Below, one piece after another: positions 8,208 to 14,919 of a DNA stretch of 19,979 nucleotides. The position numbers were made by a program, and so were the translations under genes. Origin of the DNA: Geobacter sp. (lineage in GTDB: Bacteria; Desulfobacterota; Desulfuromonadia; Geobacterales; Geobacteraceae); the NCBI GenBank assembly GCA_003499925.1, contig DNRQ01000103.1, positions 5,826-25,804 of the forward strand, read 5' to 3'. Below the pieces are notes generated by a model. It was not told where the DNA came from. It made no database searches and saw only the letters and a program-made list of their open reading frames with translations. The first letter of the stretch is position 1. Each line of letters begins with the position of its first letter.

Positions 8208-8290
8208 AACCCCAGCATTGCATCGTTGGGTTACGCGATGAGGCCGCTAACCCAACCTGCGAAACTGACAAAACACCATTAAGGTATCTC

Positions 8291-9367
8291 ATGTCCATCG
8301 CCCACGAACATGGCGGAAACGTCTTCGCCGTCGCCCGGTCACTCGGTGTCCCGCCTGAGAAGATCGTCGACTTCTCCGCCAGCATAAATCCGCTCGGAAT
8401 GGCTCCGGGGGTGCGTGACGCGCTGGCCGGTTGCCTTGACAGGCTGCTGCACTACCCGGACAAGGGGGCGGCCGAGCTCAAGGAACGCCTCGCGGCCTAC
8501 CACGGAGTCGGTGCCGGTCACATCGCGGTGGCAAACGGATCGACGGAGCTGATTCACCTGCTACCGCGGGTGGTGGAGGGCAGGAGGGGGCTCATCGTCG
8601 CTCCGGCCTTTGCCGAGTACGCCTCCGCACTGGAGAGGGCGGGGTGGCAGACCGACTACTTCACCCTGAAAAGCGGGGACGGCTTTACCCTTTCCCTTCC
8701 GGCTTTGCAGGAGAAGCTCCGAGAGGGATACGATCTCCTCTTTGTCTGCAATCCGGGGAATCCGACCGGTGCCCTGATACCGAAAAAGGACATCGAGGCC
8801 GTAATTGAGCTGTGCCGCAATAGCGGCACCTTCCTGGTCCTGGACGAGGCGTTCGTCGACTTCTGCGAAGGCGAGTCCGCCAAGAGCCTGATCTGCGACT
8901 TGCCGCGGGGTGTGTTGCTGCGTTCGATGACCAAGTTTTTCGCCATACCGGGTCTGCGGCTGGGGTACGCGATCGGCGCGCCGGAGACCATCGACGCCAT
9001 CTCCTCGCTGCAGGACCCGTGGAGCGTCAATACGGCAGCGCAGGTGGCGGGGATCGCTTCGCTCAGCGATGCTGACTATTGCGAGCGCACCAGGCATTAC
9101 ATGGACCAGGAGCGGGACCGACTGGCAACCCGGCTGGCCGGGCTATCCTGGCTTCGCGTTTTTTCCTCACGGGCAAACTATATTCTGGTGGAGATTCGAA
9201 ACGGGTTGGGCGCGGGGGAACTCCGCTCAAGGCTCATGGAGAAGGGGGTTCTGATCCGGGATTGCAGCAATTTCCAGGGATTGGATGGTCGTTTCTTCAG
9301 GGTGGCGGTTCGGCTCAGGGGAGAAAACGAGATGCTGCTGGAACTTCTAGGTGAATTTCTTAGGTAG
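8291..9367 (+). CDS. cobD: CobD (CobC-type): L-threonine-O-3-phosphate decarboxylase, PLP-dependent
   Basis: This cytoplasmic fold-type I aminotransferase-like enzyme decarboxylates threonine phosphate to (R)-1-amino-2-propanol phosphate, the arm used by CbiB. The 358 residues begin MSIAHEHGGNVFAVA and continue FSASINPLGMAP, the opening that separates CobD/CobC from histidinol-phosphate aminotransferase. VANGSTELIHLL, the CNPGNPTG loop, LDEAFVDF and the RSMTKFFAIPGLRLGYAIG segment are present; Lys215 should bind pyridoxal phosphate. The start ATG 8291 has AAGG six bases upstream. It is the last gene of the cob cluster here and converges with the foreign-looking minus-strand operon only about 56 bases away. 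Salmonella cobD corresponds to Pseudomonas cobC. Confidence 0.92.
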   Translation: MSIAHEHGGNVFAVARSLGVPPEKIVDFSASINPLGMAPGVRDALAGCLDRLLHYPDKGAAELKERLAAYHGVGAGHIAVANGSTELIHLLPRVVEGRRGLIVAPAFAEYASALERAGWQTDYFTLKSGDGFTLSLPALQEKLREGYDLLFVCNPGNPTGALIPKKDIEAVIELCRNSGTFLVLDEAFVDFCEGESAKSLICDLPRGVLLRSMTKFFAIPGLRLGYAIGAPETIDAISSLQDPWSVNTAAQVAGIASLSDADYCERTRHYMDQERDRLATRLAGLSWLRVFSSRANYILVEIRNGLGAGELRSRLMEKGVLIRDCSNFQGLDGRFFRVAVRLRGENEMLLELLGEFLR

Positions 9368-9423
9368 GTAGGGGAAGATTTAGTTAGATTTTTTCTCTCT
9401 GCCACAGCAAAGAATTTGATAAT

Positions 9424-10650
9424 TCATCGTGTTTCAGCTTTTTTTGCCACAATGATCATCTTACCCGATAACCCCATTCTATCTTCAATTGGTCGAGAGA
9501 GTGAAGACACAAGCATAACGAGGCGATCTATACGCTCAGAATCATAAGCTAATTTCAGCTTGCACATTAATAGTAGTAATAGTGGAGAGTATTTAAGAAT
9601 ACTTGGTGAACTGCCGTATGGATACCAGCGTATGACCTGAAACCCTTCCTTACTCAACAGCTTCGTTAGCGATTCTTTGTTGTGGTGAATTATATGGAAT
9701 GGAGGGTCATAAAACGGCCATTCGCTTGCTGCAATCTTGGCAAGACGGCCTCCGATATCAGGAAGTTCGATGATAAGAACCCCCCCGGTTTTTAAGAGTT
9801 GGCGCGAGCGACGAAGTGCTGTTATTTGTTGCTCTTCATGCTCGAAATAGCTCCAAAAAGTTATCAGATCTAGTTCGCAGGTTTGGGAAAAGTTGGCCTG
9901 CACAAACTGTCCGGGTATGACATCTATATTTGGGGATCCGCTCTTTATTCGCTCCAATTCAAAAGTGTCAACCTCGTTGCCTACAGCGAATGCGCCATGA
10001 AAAGCCATTTGTGCCAAGAAAGAGCCATCTCCACATCCAACGTCAAGCAATTTAATGCCATTAAGAGAGGGAAAAACATCCTTAATAACACCTAGTTTTC
10101 TTTGCTCACCGATTTCTTTGACTCCGGATAAATATCCTTTCTGGGCATGTGTGCGTCTTGTACGGTAATGTCCCAAGCATAAGTAATAGAAATGCATTAC
10201 ATCCGTATCAGGCATCGGATGTAAGTACGTGGCTCCGCATAACGCACATTCGACAAAATTAAAGTCTGTTAAAAACCTGGGGTCAGGTATACTCGATTTT
10301 TGCTTAAATTCAGACTCTGAGCAACAAGGGCATGGGGTATCCCTCATGACCAACTCAGGTAGCAAAAAAGTAAGTTCCAGAAAGGCAATCAGGGCTTGAC
10401 CTAATCCACCCATAGATAAATCGGGGCAACCTCCCGATATTTGCGCCATTGTCTGGGGCGCTGCGAATCCGTCTAGTAAGTCTAGTGGAGCTTTATCAGC
10501 AAAAATTGCCTGAATCCCAGTAGCAAAATTAGTAATTTCAACTCCTACCGGACTTTGCCTAACTTCAAGTTTTGGATGTTTTACGAACTTAACTGAGGAC
10601 CAAAGACGGGTAAATTCTTCTGGCATAGGTGTTTCATTTATATCGGTCAC
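9424..10650 (-). CDS. Class I SAM-dependent methyltransferase with PqqD-like N-terminal domain and zinc ribbon
   Basis: The protein has 408 residues in three parts. Residues about 24-100 (HPKLEVRQSPVGVEITN, then PLDLLDGFAAPQTMAQI) resemble the PqqD-like peptide-recognition fold: a beta stretch, a hydrophobic helix and a DG-T-I turn. Residues 107-138 hold CPCC and CALC, a likely zinc ribbon. Residues about 195-300 form a Rossmann methyltransferase with motif I LLDVGCGDGS (201-210), FWSYFEHEEQQ and GGVLIIELPD, close to the Methyltransf_23 group. The start is GTG 10650, sharing one base with the radical SAM stop, with GAGGAA eight bases upstream. It is the last gene of the operon. The family and domain split are clear for the catalytic part; the peptide-recognition domain and the peptide substrate are inferences. 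No cobalamin-binding domain is visible. Confidence 0.8.
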   Translation of the reverse strand: MTDINETPMPEEFTRLWSSVKFVKHPKLEVRQSPVGVEITNFATGIQAIFADKAPLDLLDGFAAPQTMAQISGGCPDLSMGGLGQALIAFLELTFLLPELVMRDTPCPCCSESEFKQKSSIPDPRFLTDFNFVECALCGATYLHPMPDTDVMHFYYLCLGHYRTRRTHAQKGYLSGVKEIGEQRKLGVIKDVFPSLNGIKLLDVGCGDGSFLAQMAFHGAFAVGNEVDTFELERIKSGSPNIDVIPGQFVQANFSQTCELDLITFWSYFEHEEQQITALRRSRQLLKTGGVLIIELPDIGGRLAKIAASEWPFYDPPFHIIHHNKESLTKLLSKEGFQVIRWYPYGSSPSILKYSPLLLLLMCKLKLAYDSERIDRLVMLVSSLSRPIEDRMGLSGKMIIVAKKAETR

Positions 10651-11936
10651 TAAAGAACTTCCTCTAGCAAATTATGCATCCATGCCGTGAAAAGAAATTG
10701 ATCTACTTCATCTTGTAGATCCTCTGCTTCTATTCCTTCAATATTATTAGCCATTATCTGTATGCACTCAGATATTGTTGTACGACCATCGAAAAGATGT
10801 GCAAGCGTCAGCAAATCTTCAGAGGCCTGAAAGGTCAAGTTGCTTTGAGTGTCGCTGACCAGTATTTCTTCTTCATTTCCATTAATTGCTTGATATTTGC
10901 CGATGATGATATTTTCGCGAAATCGAAAAACCTTTGAGCCATCTTCTTTAACTGACCAAGTTTTCAACGTGGCGCCAATTATGCCATCTCCCCATTGCCG
11001 ATGTGCCAAGCATCCGCCATGGCAACGGTTCGTCGTAAAATGGACACAATCACCGCATTCTTCGAATGGCAGGTTATGCCTTTTGAGAATATCAGCAATC
11101 CTATCGAAGTAGGCCACTGCGCGTCCCGGCCCTCCGATGTCTTCAAGCGATACATTTGCAACAGAAGACATAGGAAGACAAAAGACCGCCTTTTTGTCGG
11201 GTAGGAAGTCCACAGTAGGTTCGCAAGTCGTTACGATACTCCCGCCTGCACGAACAATGCGGCCCAGTTGGTCGTCCGTCCACATGCACAAAATTGAGCA
11301 ATGATCGCCGATACACTCCACTCCATATTTACTTAGATCTTCCACCATTCTCACTATTCTTTCGGAATACTGTCGATATTCCAAAATGGGGACAAAGGTA
11401 ATAGTAGAAGACAATTCGCCCGCTATAGGGTGGGCCAAAGACCATCGAACTCGTTTAGCACCCGAGACCCTTACGGCTTCGAGGAGATGATCATAATAGA
11501 AATCCGGGCTGGAGAGTGTTATGCCTAGGGTTAAGGATGCTGCAGGTATTGACCCTAAGGTAGATAAAAGGGTAGCCCATTCGGTTTGATGATAATCTTG
11601 TTGCGGTAGGATGCTAATAAGATATGCCAAACAATCCGGATGACGCCGGGTTAACTCCTGGCGAAATGTTTTGTCCCACAGTCCATTGGTCTTAATAACG
11701 GCTTTAAGTCCTGCGGATAATGCAACATCAACGAGTTCCAGAATCTCGGGATGGACAGTTGGTTCCCCTCCCGTTACACCAACAGAGGTAATACCATCTT
11801 TAGATATAGAGTCGACGAGTTCTCGAAAGGCTTTTACCGAAATTCGCTGTTGAGTTGATGTTTCTGAAATTTCTCGGCCAAAACAGTATGAACACTTCTT
11901 ATTGCAGTTGGACTCGACCAGTATATTGAAAGGCAT
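10650..11936 (-). CDS. Radical SAM/SPASM peptide-modifying enzyme with PqqD-like C-terminal domain
   Basis: The enzyme has 428 residues. The radical SAM cluster motif CNKKCSYC is at residues 11-18 and the SAM-binding GGEP at 56-59. A SPASM region follows with Cys238, 253, 294, 297, 305 and 309 (CGDC then RCHGGC), set to hold auxiliary iron-sulfur clusters; Cys208, 213 and 217 are additional. Residues about 355-428 (NLTFQASEDLLTLAHLFDG, RTTISE, then DEVDQFLFTAWMHNLLEE) look like a PqqD-type RiPP recognition element. Such enzymes usually modify a ribosomal peptide. The short gene just upstream is the obvious candidate. I chose ATG 11936 because GAGG lies eight bases upstream; a TTG at 11942 is too close to it. 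The actual bond made is not predictable from sequence. Confidence 0.87.
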   Translation of the reverse strand: MPFNILVESNCNKKCSYCFGREISETSTQQRISVKAFRELVDSISKDGITSVGVTGGEPTVHPEILELVDVALSAGLKAVIKTNGLWDKTFRQELTRRHPDCLAYLISILPQQDYHQTEWATLLSTLGSIPAASLTLGITLSSPDFYYDHLLEAVRVSGAKRVRWSLAHPIAGELSSTITFVPILEYRQYSERIVRMVEDLSKYGVECIGDHCSILCMWTDDQLGRIVRAGGSIVTTCEPTVDFLPDKKAVFCLPMSSVANVSLEDIGGPGRAVAYFDRIADILKRHNLPFEECGDCVHFTTNRCHGGCLAHRQWGDGIIGATLKTWSVKEDGSKVFRFRENIIIGKYQAINGNEEEILVSDTQSNLTFQASEDLLTLAHLFDGRTTISECIQIMANNIEGIEAEDLQDEVDQFLFTAWMHNLLEEVL

Positions 11937-11953
11937 AAACAAATCCTCAATAC

Positions 11954-12133
11954 TTAAAACATTGCATCTGCGGGAAAGCGTCTGTATCTGCCCATATCGA
12001 CAGAAATTGGGACCAACGATAAATTTATCTTACGTGAGGTCACTTTTAGCTCTTGATCTTGTTTCTCTACACTTTGCGACAGATTTTCTTCATCTTCACG
12101 GTAACAAATATTACTCAAATTCTGCGTGTCCAT
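11954..12133 (-). CDS. Candidate RiPP precursor peptide, 59 residues
   Basis: This short gene fills most of the 209-base space between the ABC ATPase and the radical SAM gene. ATG at 12131-12133 is preceded by AAAGGGG seven bases upstream, the strongest ribosome site in the operon. The stop is TAA at 11954-11956. The N-terminal half (MDTQNLSNICYREDEENLSQ and on to residue 30) is polar and acidic, like a leader. The C-terminal half is basic and aromatic (SRKINLSLVPIS, then VDMGRYRRFPADAMF), like a core. The only cysteine is Cys10, in the leader half, so a thioether in the core is unlikely; Tyr50, Phe53 and Phe59 are possible sites for radical chemistry. I do not recognise a family. The call rests on position, ribosome site and leader-core layout. 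Confidence 0.68.
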   Translation of the reverse strand: MDTQNLSNICYREDEENLSQSVEKQDQELKVTSRKINLSLVPISVDMGRYRRFPADAMF

Positions 12134-12140
12134 ATATACA

Positions 12141-12147
12141 CCCCTTT
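12141..12147 (-). promoter_or_regulatory. Strong ribosome binding site of the 59-residue peptide gene
   Basis: On the minus strand this reads AAAGGGG, overlapping the TAA stop of the ABC ATPase gene and lying seven bases before the peptide's ATG. It supports the short gene as really translated, and coupled to the ATPase. Confidence 0.75.
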
Positions 12148-12925
12148 ACTTGGTAAGATATAATTCAGTGATAATTTTAAGCAAATTGGCTTCAGAGAAT
12201 TCTTGCGAACCACGTTTAAGAATTTGATAAATTGTGCCCTTGTATAAAACAATAATTCGGTCAGCAAACTCGATAGCTTCGCTATATCGATGAGTAACAA
12301 ATATCGCGCTAAGTTTATCTTTTCGAATAAATTCAAATGCCCGCTTGCTTAGAACCACGGACATTTCTGGGTCGAGGGAGGCCGTAAACTCATCGAATAA
12401 CAATATACCAGGACGCCCCATTGTTGCAAGTAGAACCGCAATCGCTTGCCGTTCACCGCTTGACAAATTACCCACAGGTTCGTTAGCGCGTCCATCCAAA
12501 CCCAACTTGAGAGTGGCCAGTAACTTCTCAGAACGACACCGACAGCTTCGCTTCGGAAAAAACCATGAAATATTGTTGGACATGGCCAATCGAGCAAGAA
12601 CATGATCCAATATAGACATGTCCTCTACAAGAATCCCCCCTGGCTCTTGAGGGACTATACCTAGGTAACGTGCGCGCTGATGAGGCGCGAGTGCGAGTAA
12701 ATCAAAAGGAGTAGTTGAGCCTTTCTCACGGTAGTGGATAGTCCCAGAATCAGGCGCCATGAGGCCTTGTAACAAAGCAAGAAAAGTACTTTTGCCGGCG
12801 CCGTTCGGCCCGACACAGAAGATAACTTCTTCTGCGGAAATATCGAAACAGGGGATATCCAATTCGAACGCGTTGGCGCTGCCACGCGAGACGAGGCTTT
12901 TTTTAAGATCTTTGATTGCTATCAT
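12146..12925 (-). CDS. ABC transporter ATP-binding protein
   Basis: The 259-residue ATPase powers the transporter encoded by this operon at the inner face of the membrane. All motifs are intact: Walker A GPNGAGKST near residue 39, the signature LSSGERQ, Walker B ILLFDEFTASLDP and the switch histidine in IFVTHRYSEA. It resembles the ATPases that pair with TrpXYZ-type solute-binding proteins. It starts at ATG 12925, eight bases after the permease stop. I see no clear ribosome site, so translation is probably coupled to the permease. Its stop overlaps the ribosome site of the short peptide gene. Confidence 0.9.
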   Translation of the reverse strand: MIAIKDLKKSLVSRGSANAFELDIPCFDISAEEVIFCVGPNGAGKSTFLALLQGLMAPDSGTIHYREKGSTTPFDLLALAPHQRARYLGIVPQEPGGILVEDMSILDHVLARLAMSNNISWFFPKRSCRCRSEKLLATLKLGLDGRANEPVGNLSSGERQAIAVLLATMGRPGILLFDEFTASLDPEMSVVLSKRAFEFIRKDKLSAIFVTHRYSEAIEFADRIIVLYKGTIYQILKRGSQEFSEANLLKIITELYLTK

Positions 12926-12933
12926 AATTAAAG

Positions 12934-13839
12934 TCAGAGGCCAAAAGCATCAACGCCTCTGCGTAATGACTCCCCTTTCCCAGTTAGCGCTGCAATAGAA
13001 ATAGCACCAAGTACAATCAGGGTGCTAATAAGCCGAAAATCCTGCGTCTGAATTCCGAACTCTAAGGAAAACTGAATCAAAAGCATATAGATAACCGAAC
13101 CGGAGATCGAAGCAAGGAGCAAATTGGAAACCGTTGGTCTTCTGAACAAAGTCATCCCTATGAATAATGCGGCAACAGCAACAATCAATTGGCCAAAACC
13201 CATATGAATGTCCGCGCTATATGAGTGCTGGGCGACGAGAGAGCCCGATAATGCAATTAACCCATTGGCGATAGAAAGGCCTAATAATGTTTGTAGCGGC
13301 GAAACACCGTAGGAAACCGAAACCGAATGGCTAGCTCCGGAAATCCTTAAAAATAGCCCTGTTCGTGACTCTAAAAAAACGTATAGCAAAAAATATCCAA
13401 GGATCGCAATTGATACAATGATTAAGAATATCTGCAACGCAAGTGATGAACCTATTGCATCACCTACCATGCTAAAAATTCCGGATGATCTCGGTATTGG
13501 AAGATTTGGGCGACCTAGTACGCGAAGATTAACCGTATAAAGCGCCATCATCATCAAAACACCCGCCAATATCTTCGGCACCCGCAGATACCTGTGCATT
13601 GCAGCTGTCCCCAAGCCTGCAATGCATCCTCCGATCACCGCAAAAAATATGGCGAAGCCTATCGGTGCTCCCTCTGCAATCAAGCGAGCAGTTATTGCAC
13701 CGCCTAAAGCAAAAGAACCATCCCCGGTCAAATCAGGAAATTTAATCCACCTGAAGGCAACACCGACCCCTAGGACGAAAAAAGAGAACGAACCGGCCAA
13801 GGCTAAGGCAGAAAATAGCTTGTAAAATGAGGCATCCAA
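12934..13839 (-). CDS. ABC transporter permease (TrpY-like, BPD_transp_2 type)
   Basis: This 301-residue integral membrane protein is rich in hydrophobic segments along its whole length (for example LALAGSFSFFVLGVGVAF, ILAGVLMMMALYTV, IFLIIVSIAILGYFLLYV and LIVAVAALFIGMTLF). It resembles the permeases of the branched-chain amino acid type that work with ABC_sub_bind (PF04392) proteins. An early LTGDGSFALGGA stretch is typical of the group. The start is TTG at 13839, two bases after the stop of the binding-protein gene, with GGAGAA about six bases upstream. An out-of-frame ATG nearby is not the start. It should form the membrane channel for whatever the lipoprotein binds. Confidence 0.88.
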   Translation of the reverse strand: MDASFYKLFSALALAGSFSFFVLGVGVAFRWIKFPDLTGDGSFALGGAITARLIAEGAPIGFAIFFAVIGGCIAGLGTAAMHRYLRVPKILAGVLMMMALYTVNLRVLGRPNLPIPRSSGIFSMVGDAIGSSLALQIFLIIVSIAILGYFLLYVFLESRTGLFLRISGASHSVSVSYGVSPLQTLLGLSIANGLIALSGSLVAQHSYSADIHMGFGQLIVAVAALFIGMTLFRRPTVSNLLLASISGSVIYMLLIQFSLEFGIQTQDFRLISTLIVLGAISIAALTGKGESLRRGVDAFGL

Positions 13840-13841
13840 AG

Positions 13842-14861
13842 TTATTTCTCCAACGGTTTAGGTACTTCTTTCCCTTCGCGAATGGAGACATTAACCCTTT
13901 TGCGCATTTCATCACTCAAAGGGATTTTATACTTCTCGGAGACTCCAACGTTCCAATATAAAGTTGGATTTTCTATAAAGGCTATCGGGATCTCTCCAGG
14001 CGGTTGCCCAGAAAGAATACGAACGGCTATCCGACCAGCCGAAGCCCCCATGTCCTTGTAGTCTCCACCCAAGGCGAAGAGCGCACCAGACTCCACCGAT
14101 GAACGAGTACAATTATATACAGGGAGGTGTTGATCAGCCGCCACCTGGAGCAATGCGGGCAACGCCCCATGAACCGTATTGTCGGTTGGGACAAAAATCA
14201 CATCAACCTTCCCGAGAAGAGCCGTGGTCATTTTCGAAACATCAGCCCCGGATGTAACTCCTTTTTCAATAACAACAAATCCCATTTTTTCAGCATACTT
14301 GCGCAATTGCTTCATAACTGCTTTGGAGTTATCTTCCCCTGAATCGTAAATTGTGCCTATTTTTTTCACCTCTGGTAAAACCTTGCGTAGTATATCAAGT
14401 TGGGCTTGAACAGGTGGCAAGTCAGTAGATGCAGCATAATTTCGACCGGACCCTTCCCAGGAAACTGCTAACTTAGCTTCGACGGGGTCGGTAACTGCTC
14501 CTTGAACGATGGGAATGGTCTTTGTTCGTTCTGCGATAGCCTGGGCAACAGAAGTACCTAGTACATATATTAGGTCAGGTTTGTCCGCAATTATTTGGTC
14601 CGCTATTTGATTGACCAAAGTCGTATCGCCATGCGCATCTTTGAAAGGAAGAATTTCAATGGGACGATTCTGGACATGAGGAGACTCCTTAATCGCTTTG
14701 GAAAATCCTTCTCTCAACTCCGCAATAGGTTGTATTTCTGTAATCTGGAAGACAGCAATGCGCAAAGGTTTAGCTTCGGACGTAGCTCTTTCTTTACACC
14801 CTATGATCGCCATTATCATAAAAAGCCCAACAACAAAACATAAACACATCCTATTGTTCAT
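13842..14861 (-). CDS. ABC transporter substrate-binding lipoprotein (PF04392 / TrpX-like)
   Basis: The protein is about 339 residues, with an N-terminal signal (FVVGLFMIMAIIGC) ending in a lipobox whose Cys22 would be lipidated, so it should sit on the outer face of the cytoplasmic membrane. The mature part follows the ABC_sub_bind pattern: LRIAVFQITEIQPI, VTDPVEAKLAVSW, QLDILRKVLPEVKKIGTIYD, FVPTDNTVHGALP and SGALFALGGDYKDMG. Some relatives (TrpX) bind aromatic amino acids; many have unknown ligands. I chose ATG 14861, because GGAGG sits five bases upstream; an earlier ATG at 14873 overlaps that site. It is the first gene of a six-gene operon. Its ligand is unknown; a modified peptide is an inference from context. 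Confidence 0.87.
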   Translation of the reverse strand: MNNRMCLCFVVGLFMIMAIIGCKERATSEAKPLRIAVFQITEIQPIAELREGFSKAIKESPHVQNRPIEILPFKDAHGDTTLVNQIADQIIADKPDLIYVLGTSVAQAIAERTKTIPIVQGAVTDPVEAKLAVSWEGSGRNYAASTDLPPVQAQLDILRKVLPEVKKIGTIYDSGEDNSKAVMKQLRKYAEKMGFVVIEKGVTSGADVSKMTTALLGKVDVIFVPTDNTVHGALPALLQVAADQHLPVYNCTRSSVESGALFALGGDYKDMGASAGRIAVRILSGQPPGEIPIAFIENPTLYWNVGVSEKYKIPLSDEMRKRVNVSIREGKEVPKPLEK

Positions 14862-14866
14862 ACCAC

Positions 14867-14871
14867 CCTCC
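14867..14871 (-). promoter_or_regulatory. Ribosome binding site that fixes the substrate-binding protein start
   Basis: The minus strand reads GGAGG five bases before ATG 14861. The alternative ATG at 14873 would place this site inside the coding sequence and has no comparable site of its own. Confidence 0.7.
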
Positions 14872-14896
14872 ATTTAATCAAGGAATTATTTGCGAT

Positions 14897-14916
14897 CAGT
14901 AAAAACAACTTTACTG
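14897..14916. repeat. Short inverted repeat between the nSTAND gene and the transporter operon
   Basis: CAGTAAA faces TTTACTG across a six-base spacer in the 58-base gap. It could be an operator for the transporter-peptide operon or a weak stem. I see no convincing promoter hexamers around it and no T-run after it, so its role is open. Confidence 0.45.
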
Positions 14917-14919
14917 TTA

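Noticed and set aside
1569..8290. The recurrent GC-rich elements considered as a CRISPR array.
   Set aside because: The copies are kilobases apart, differ in length, are palindromic and are not separated by regular spacers.
1569..8290. A cobalamin riboswitch in one of the cob gaps.
   Set aside because: I could not find a convincing B12-box-like stretch or the expected conserved core; the gaps are filled by palindromic repeats. A covariance-model search would be decisive.
9424..11936. A cobalamin-dependent link between the B12 cluster and the neighbouring radical SAM/methyltransferase genes.
   Set aside because: Neither protein shows a B12-binding domain; the adjacency alone does not support it.
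10650..11936. Assignment of the radical SAM gene to a sactipeptide or ranthipeptide (thioether) maturase.
   Set aside because: The candidate precursor has a single cysteine, in its leader half, so core thioethers are not expected.
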